8,616 bases of DNA from Clostridiales bacterium. Its GTDB lineage: Bacteria; Bacillota; Clostridia; Lachnospirales; WQUN01. The notes under the pieces are model-generated. The model worked only from the letters and a program-made list of their open reading frames with translations, made no database searches and was not told the DNA's origin. The DNA is taken from assembly GCA_031269415.1 (NCBI GenBank), contig JAISZF010000037.1, positions 1 to 8,616 on the forward strand. The letters run 5' to 3'. Shown one piece after another: positions 5,461 through 8,616 of the stretch. The first letter of the stretch is position 1. Each line of letters opens with the position of its first letter. Both the position numbers and the translations under genes were made by a program.

Positions 5461-5988
5461 TCATCGCTTGTTTCCCACTTTCCCGATCGGATGCCGGATA
5501 ATCGTTTTCAGCTTTTCTGGCGAGACCTTGCGGGGGTCGCCGAGATAAATCTCGTGGCGCCGCCTGATGCCCGTTATTTCAGTACGATACCCGCTTTCCT
5601 CAATGAAACGCTCCAATGCGGCTATTGTCTCCGGTTCGTCGTCGTAAGAACCTACATGTGTAATCTGCCCGCAAAACCCCTCGGCGAATTTCTCACGGCA
5701 GATAACCGATAAATTAAGCTCCGGTTTCTTGGCGGCGAGTTTTTCTTTGAACCTCTCGAAAACTTCGTCTGTCACAAAGTCGGGAATCCGGAGCATGGAC
5801 GTCCATTTGAATTTGTCCTTGTCTATGGAAGCCGAGGGGTGTTCCTCGCCTTCCAGCGACCATAGACCCTCCAGCAAATCAAACGCCATTCCTAGGTCTC
5901 CATTCCTGATTTTCTTTCCTTTACTTCTAGCAAGGTTCAATGACTGCTCATTCATTAAATCACGATAAAGATAGTTTACCAATGACAA
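5461..5988 (-). CDS. GyrI-like small-molecule-binding domain protein, apparently N-terminally truncated
   Basis: The frame ends at TGA 5463-5461 and from about residue 37 reads as the second half of the COG4832/GyrI-like family: LLEGLWSLEG, FKWTSMLRIPDFVTDEVFER, ITHVGSYDDEPETIAALERF, then RRRHEIYLGDPRKVSPEKLK and TIIRHPIG. The family's SHS2-type fold binds small ligands; stand-alone members are of unknown role. A normal member is about 200-215 residues and begins with a 'KPxxVxxPxxxFxxxxGxGxP' segment. Here that first repeat is missing and is replaced by about 35 residues with no recognisable match (NEQSLNLARSKGKKIRN). Start choices are poor: TTG at 5988 or ATG at 5955, neither with a ribosome binding site. 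The 5' end stops about 25 bases from the divergent thiT promoter. It may be a relic rather than a working gene. Confidence 0.68.
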   Translation of the reverse strand: MSLVNYLYRDLMNEQSLNLARSKGKKIRNGDLGMAFDLLEGLWSLEGEEHPSASIDKDKFKWTSMLRIPDFVTDEVFERFKEKLAAKKPELNLSVICREKFAEGFCGQITHVGSYDDEPETIAALERFIEESGYRTEITGIRRRHEIYLGDPRKVSPEKLKTIIRHPIGKVGNKR

Positions 5989-6013
5989 GATGAAAATCGT
6001 CGGAGAAACAGCG

Positions 6014-6042
6014 TTGACTTGATAACCGCGTTATGATATATT
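6014..6042 (+). promoter_or_regulatory. thiT promoter
   Basis: TTGACT (6014-6019), exactly 17 bases, then TATATT (6037-6042) with TG at the extended -10 position. It is five-of-six at both hexamers and places the transcript start just ahead of the riboswitch at about 6050. Confidence 0.75.
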
Positions 6043-6052
6043 AAATAAAATA

Positions 6053-6136
6053 CCGCTAGGGGTGCCGCGCTTACGAAAGGCCGGCTGAGAGTTACCCTTT
6101 GTACCTGCTCCGGATAATGCCGGCGAAGGAAAGCGA
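6053..6136 (+). promoter_or_regulatory. TPP riboswitch (THI element)
   Basis: The conserved core is present in order: AGGGGTGCC (6058-6066), GGCTGAGA (6083-6090, pyrimidine-sensing T-loop), ACCCTTTGTACCTG (6094-6107) and CGGATAATGCCGGCGAAGGA (6111-6130). CGCT (6054-6057) can pair with AGCG (6132-6135) as stem P1. This RNA binds thiamine pyrophosphate and in Bacillota shuts down thiamine biosynthesis or uptake genes. It lies between a strong promoter and a thiamine transporter gene, which confirms both assignments. Confidence 0.97.
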
Positions 6137-6167
6137 GGCCTCCCGCGGATCATAGGAGGTTTTTTTT
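6136..6167 (+). promoter_or_regulatory. Expression platform: hairpin over the thiT Shine-Dalgarno, followed by T8
   Basis: CCTCC (6139-6143) is complementary to GGAGG (6155-6159), which is the thiT ribosome binding site. Outer G-U and A-U pairs (6136-6138 with 6160-6162) lengthen the stem to eight pairs with an 11-base loop. The stem is followed directly by the remainder of a run of eight T's (6160-6167), and the ATG comes next. The hairpin could therefore hide the Shine-Dalgarno sequence and also act as a compact intrinsic terminator. AGGCC at 6078-6082 could pair with GGCCT at 6137-6141 as a competing structure; this alternative is inference only. Confidence 0.65.
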
Positions 6168-6851
6168 ATGTCTGTGGAACGGTTTTCGGAATTCTTCATG
6201 TCGCCCGCCGGTATCGGCGTAACCGTCGTCGTCTGCTGCGTTGTGCTGATTATGATGGCGGGGATCTTTTACCGGAAGAAGGAGTTTAACGCGCGGGTGT
6301 TAACCTGTTCGGCAGTATGTATCGCGTTGTCCGTACTCCTCTCGAATGTTAAAATCATTCATATGCCGCAGGGCGGTTCGGTGACAGCGTTCAGCATGTT
6401 GTTTATTGTGCTGGTCGGCTATTGGTTCGGCCCGGCGTCGGGCATTTTGGCGGGCGTCGCCAGAGGGCTGCTGGATATGACTATCGATCCGTTTATTATT
6501 CACCCCATGCAACTGCTGCTGGATTATCCGCTGGGTTTCGGCGTGTTGGGTATTTCGGGTTTTTTCCGCAATACCTTGCGAAACAACACCTTGGCCTCAA
6601 CTGGTATAAAGTTTGACGGGCTGTGCGTCGGGTATATCGCTGCGGCGCTGGCGCGCTGGTTCATGAGTTTCCTTTCCGGGTTTGTCTTCTTCGCGGAATA
6701 CGCGGGGGATCAAAATCCGGTCATATACTCCGCTGTGTATAATATGTCCTACATACTGCCGGAAATAGTGCTGACGCTGATCATCCTGCTGGTTCCGGCC
6801 TTCAGGAACGCCGTTGATTACGCCGCGCGTGGAAGACGCGCCGCGGCGTAG
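6168..6851 (+). CDS. thiT: Thiamine ECF transporter S component
   Basis: This membrane protein binds thiamine and works with the shared energising module EcfA-EcfA'-EcfT to import it. The family motifs are present: MPQGGSVTAFSMLFIVLVGY (66-85), GILAGVARGLL, HPMQLLLDYPLGFG (112-125), FVFFAEYAGDQNPVIYSAVY (172-191) and NMSYILPE. The protein has 227 residues, somewhat longer than the roughly 190 of the structurally known Lactococcus form. The excess is an N-terminal hydrophobic segment (about 15-35) ahead of a basic RKKEF turn, giving probably seven rather than six membrane segments. The ATG at 6168 follows AGGAGG with eight bases between. Control is by the upstream TPP riboswitch. The gene is monocistronic and intact; the energising genes are not in the window. 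Confidence 0.95.
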   Translation: MSVERFSEFFMSPAGIGVTVVVCCVVLIMMAGIFYRKKEFNARVLTCSAVCIALSVLLSNVKIIHMPQGGSVTAFSMLFIVLVGYWFGPASGILAGVARGLLDMTIDPFIIHPMQLLLDYPLGFGVLGISGFFRNTLRNNTLASTGIKFDGLCVGYIAAALARWFMSFLSGFVFFAEYAGDQNPVIYSAVYNMSYILPEIVLTLIILLVPAFRNAVDYAARGRRAAA

Positions 6852-6863
6852 CAATTCTTAAAA

Positions 6864-6888
6864 AGGGAGGGACGAATTGTCCCTCCCT
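6864..6888. terminator. Bidirectional terminator between thiT and the SLH gene
   Basis: AGGGAGGGAC (6864-6873), loop GAATT, GTCCCTCCCT (6879-6888): a perfect ten-pair GC-rich stem. Read on the minus strand it is followed by TTTT and more AT, a good terminator for the SLH gene. On the plus strand the tail is CTCGTTTCG, weaker. It sits in the 57-base gap between two converging genes. Confidence 0.85.
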
Positions 6889-6908
6889 CTCGTTTCGCCA
6901 AGGCAAAA

Positions 6909-8174
6909 TTACTTAAGCGGCCTCCATTTCCCACTCTTTGTATCATAATAGTATGTGTCCGGAGTGACAAAGGATCTCAGCCCGCGCGCTATAATAACGC
7001 CCGAGCCGATATTCAGGACGCCGCCCTCCTCGATAATCGCGGACGACCTGTCGCCGACTAAATCGTTTTCATCCGTAATATTCAGATCCGCCTTCAAGAT
7101 AAGCGTACTGTTTCTCAATTCCAGTTTTGTTCCCTTCGGAAGCGTATACTCCTTATTCAGATACACTTTGTCCGCGTCCGTAATGACAATGGCGTTTTCT
7201 TGAATATCAATACTTCCGTTATTTAAAGAAAATAGATCCTTCGGTATTATCTCCCCACTCGATTGATCAGAATCCGATCTATCATAGCCGTCGTCAGTGT
7301 CCCTCTCATACGTCCGCGCTGATCTACTTACGGAATCAGAACCCCTCGAAAAGTCAGAACCCGAGCGCGTGATGCTACTCGGGTTAAGGCCAGATCCAGT
7401 GGTGTGCCAGTTATTGCCTGGCGGCAGCGGCGCCGGCCAGTTGTTTTGTTGAACCGCTGGTGTTGGAGTCGGCGTCTCGGTTAGCGTCGCTTCCGGCGTG
7501 ATTGTCGGACTCGGTGTGGCTTCAGACGGCTCAGTCTCGGTGTTTGTATTGGTTATCATATCGCTGATTTTATTCAGCAGCGGCAGCATTTCGACGCGTG
7601 TTATGAAGTCGTTAACGCGCAGAGAACCGTCAGGATACGCGTTCAATATACCGTGATCCGCCATATAAGCCACAACTTGACGGTATAAAGGTTTATCCTT
7701 TGGAATGAGGTCGGTATCCGTGAAACGGTCTAAAACCGCGACATTGTAATAATCAGGCGCGCCCAGCAGATTATATATCATTATAAAAGCTTCCAAGCGC
7801 GTAATATTATTACCCGGCCTGAAAGTACCGTCCGGATAACCGGTGGCGTAACTTCTCTCCTGCGCGGCCCCTATCTGGAAATAAAACCAGTCGTCCGGTT
7901 TTACATCCGAATAGTTAGGATAACCGCTCTCCGTAATATTAAAAAATTCGTTTAAAAGGATCACGGCTTCCGAGCGGTGCAGATAACCGTCCGGCTTGAA
8001 CGTACCGTCCGGATAACCGGATAATATATCCTGCTCGGTAAACTTCTCGATGATTTCTTTTGCCCAATGGTTGCCTATATCCGTAAAACCGCCCTCGGAG
8101 GCGTTAATATTAGCGGCTGACACATTAAGCAGCAGTGCGACGGTTAGCATCCAGGTGAAAATTTTTCTCCGCAT
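6909..8174 (-). CDS. Secreted surface protein with three SLH repeats and a Thr/Pro linker
   Basis: The 421-residue protein begins at ATG 8174-8172 with AAGGAGAAGG just upstream; an ATG further out (8282) would precede that site and the signal peptide. Residues 1-25 form a signal peptide (RRK, a hydrophobic core, cleavage near Ala20 or Ala25). Three S-layer-homology repeats follow at about 30-79, 88-137 and 150-203. Each has a GYPDGTF-like turn (AYPDGSL in the third) and the conserved HRSE / TRLE / TRVE helix; such triplets bind pyruvylated secondary wall polysaccharide non-covalently. Next come a Thr/Pro/Glu-rich linker (207-243), a Ser/Asp/Arg-rich low-complexity stretch (about 257-307) and a C-terminal beta-rich domain (309-421). 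The last resembles a turn of beta-helix or carbohydrate-associated fold (VYLNKEYTLPKGTKLELRNS, IEEGGVLNIGSGVIIARG). No catalytic motif is recognised. The protein is probably structural or adhesive, and intact. Confidence 0.92.
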   Translation of the reverse strand: MRRKIFTWMLTVALLLNVSAANINASEGGFTDIGNHWAKEIIEKFTEQDILSGYPDGTFKPDGYLHRSEAVILLNEFFNITESGYPNYSDVKPDDWFYFQIGAAQERSYATGYPDGTFRPGNNITRLEAFIMIYNLLGAPDYYNVAVLDRFTDTDLIPKDKPLYRQVVAYMADHGILNAYPDGSLRVNDFITRVEMLPLLNKISDMITNTNTETEPSEATPSPTITPEATLTETPTPTPAVQQNNWPAPLPPGNNWHTTGSGLNPSSITRSGSDFSRGSDSVSRSARTYERDTDDGYDRSDSDQSSGEIIPKDLFSLNNGSIDIQENAIVITDADKVYLNKEYTLPKGTKLELRNSTLILKADLNITDENDLVGDRSSAIIEEGGVLNIGSGVIIARGLRSFVTPDTYYYDTKSGKWRPLK

Positions 8175-8202
8175 TGTACCTTCTCCTTGTTCACATATAT
8201 CC

Positions 8203-8224
8203 GCCGCTGATAAACGACAGCGGC
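8203..8224 (-). promoter_or_regulatory. Leader hairpin upstream of the SLH gene
   Basis: GCCGCTG (8203-8209), an eight-base loop, CAGCGGC (8218-8224) form a perfect seven-pair stem about 30 bases before the SLH start codon. A TATAAT-like hexamer lies upstream on the minus strand (about 8246-8241), but no well-spaced -35 is clear, so the transcript start is uncertain. The hairpin could stabilise the mRNA or tune translation; it has no U tract. Confidence 0.35.
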
Positions 8225-8282
8225 TGCGCTTGTGAAAGTATGGCGCAATTATATTTTGTATAAAATCGGAAAATTTATTCAA

Positions 8283-8408
8283 TTTTCGCTGATAAAAATT
8301 TGGAAAGGTACAACGTTAATATTTTCAGAAATTTTTCTGACAGGCTTCTTGATAATTCGGTTAGAATAAGTCAGAATAGTTGGAATGTCAATTTTTCTTG
8401 CATTGTAA
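8283..8408. other. AT-rich intergenic stretch without a supported gene
   Basis: Between the SLH gene's upstream region and the tnpB fragment no frame shows family motifs. A six-pair palindrome, TCAGAA and TTCTGA (8325-8330 and 8335-8340) around ATTT, is present but too small to interpret. An open frame from 8300 on the plus strand overlaps tnpB out of phase and is not a gene. Confidence 0.5.
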
Positions 8409-8616
8409 AATATATCAAGGGAGATAACGAATCAATTAGTTTCCAGTGGCGTTACAACGCTGGTTGTTGGTTACAACAAGGGCTGGAAACAAGACGTAAA
8501 TCTTGGCAAGAAGACAAATCAGAATTTTGTGCAGATACCGTTCCTGATGTTGTTGAATATGCTGACATACAAATGCGCTTTGGCCGGTATTCATGTTGTT
8601 GACAGGAGCGAGGCAT
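8409..8616 (+). pseudogene. tnpB: IS200/IS605-type tnpB (OrfB) fragment, 5'-truncated, runs off right edge
   Basis: In the frame of codon 8448 the sequence reads NISREITNQLVSSGVTTLVV, GYNKGWKQDVNLGKKTNQNF, VQIPFLMLLNMLTYKCALAG and IHVVDRSEA to the edge. This is the RuvC-like region of TnpB, the transposon-encoded RNA-guided nuclease family ancestral to Cas12. GYNKGWKQ and NQNFVQIPF are its typical landmarks before the conserved Glu and the zinc finger, which would lie beyond the window. A TAA at 8406-8408 stops the frame immediately upstream and no TnpB N-terminal half can be read in any frame, so the first 200 or so residues are lost. It is unlikely to be active. No tnpA and no clear transposon end are visible. 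Confidence 0.82.

Noticed and set aside
7820..8020. Repeated TCCGGATAACCGG-like words in the SLH gene
   Set aside because: They encode the recurrent GYPDGTF turn of the SLH repeats and need no separate explanation.
8300..8602. Plus-strand open frame of 100 codons near the right edge
   Set aside because: It overlaps the TnpB-coding frame in another phase and reads as low-quality sequence (many Ser/Asn/Trp/Cys, no motif).

Overview
The window reads as chromosomal DNA of a low-to-moderate GC Bacillota, most likely an anaerobic Clostridia-type bacterium. The signs are a perfect CIRCE (HrcA) operator, a TPP riboswitch in front of an ECF-type thiamine transporter gene (thiT), AGGAGG-type ribosome binding sites, TTG start codons and a three-repeat SLH surface protein. 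Genus and species cannot be named from the sequence.

Layout. Positions 1-2082 are a minus-strand patchwork of decayed accessory genes: the 5' part of a zinc-ribbon protein running off the left edge, the C-terminal third of a Uma2-family endonuclease, a zeta-toxin-like kinase lacking its P-loop and interrupted by a TGA, a truncated and frameshifted AAA-ATPase-like gene, and an unrecognised ORF. From 2172 a stable block follows: CIRCE-controlled hsp20 (+), a convergent small YvlD/phage-holin-4-type membrane protein (-) sharing a terminator with it, and full-length glmU (+). At 4855-5988 decay resumes: a promoter and start for an Rpn-like protein whose middle has been deleted out of frame, and a GyrI-like protein missing its N-terminal half. 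From 6014 an intact unit follows: promoter, TPP riboswitch, a hairpin over the Shine-Dalgarno sequence, then thiT. A bidirectional terminator separates it from a convergent SLH-domain surface protein. The right edge holds a 5'-truncated IS605-type tnpB fragment that continues past the window.

How it fits together. The intact genes serve separate housekeeping tasks: protein quality control, UDP-GlcNAc synthesis for peptidoglycan, thiamine uptake and cell-surface anchoring. Each has its own promoter or terminator and they do not form a pathway. Between them lie at least five broken genes, mostly of nuclease, toxin or transposon-associated families, each damaged in a different way. I see no intact new multi-gene system. 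The most informative signals are these lesions, the thiT expression platform and the unrecognised ORF at 1720-2082.
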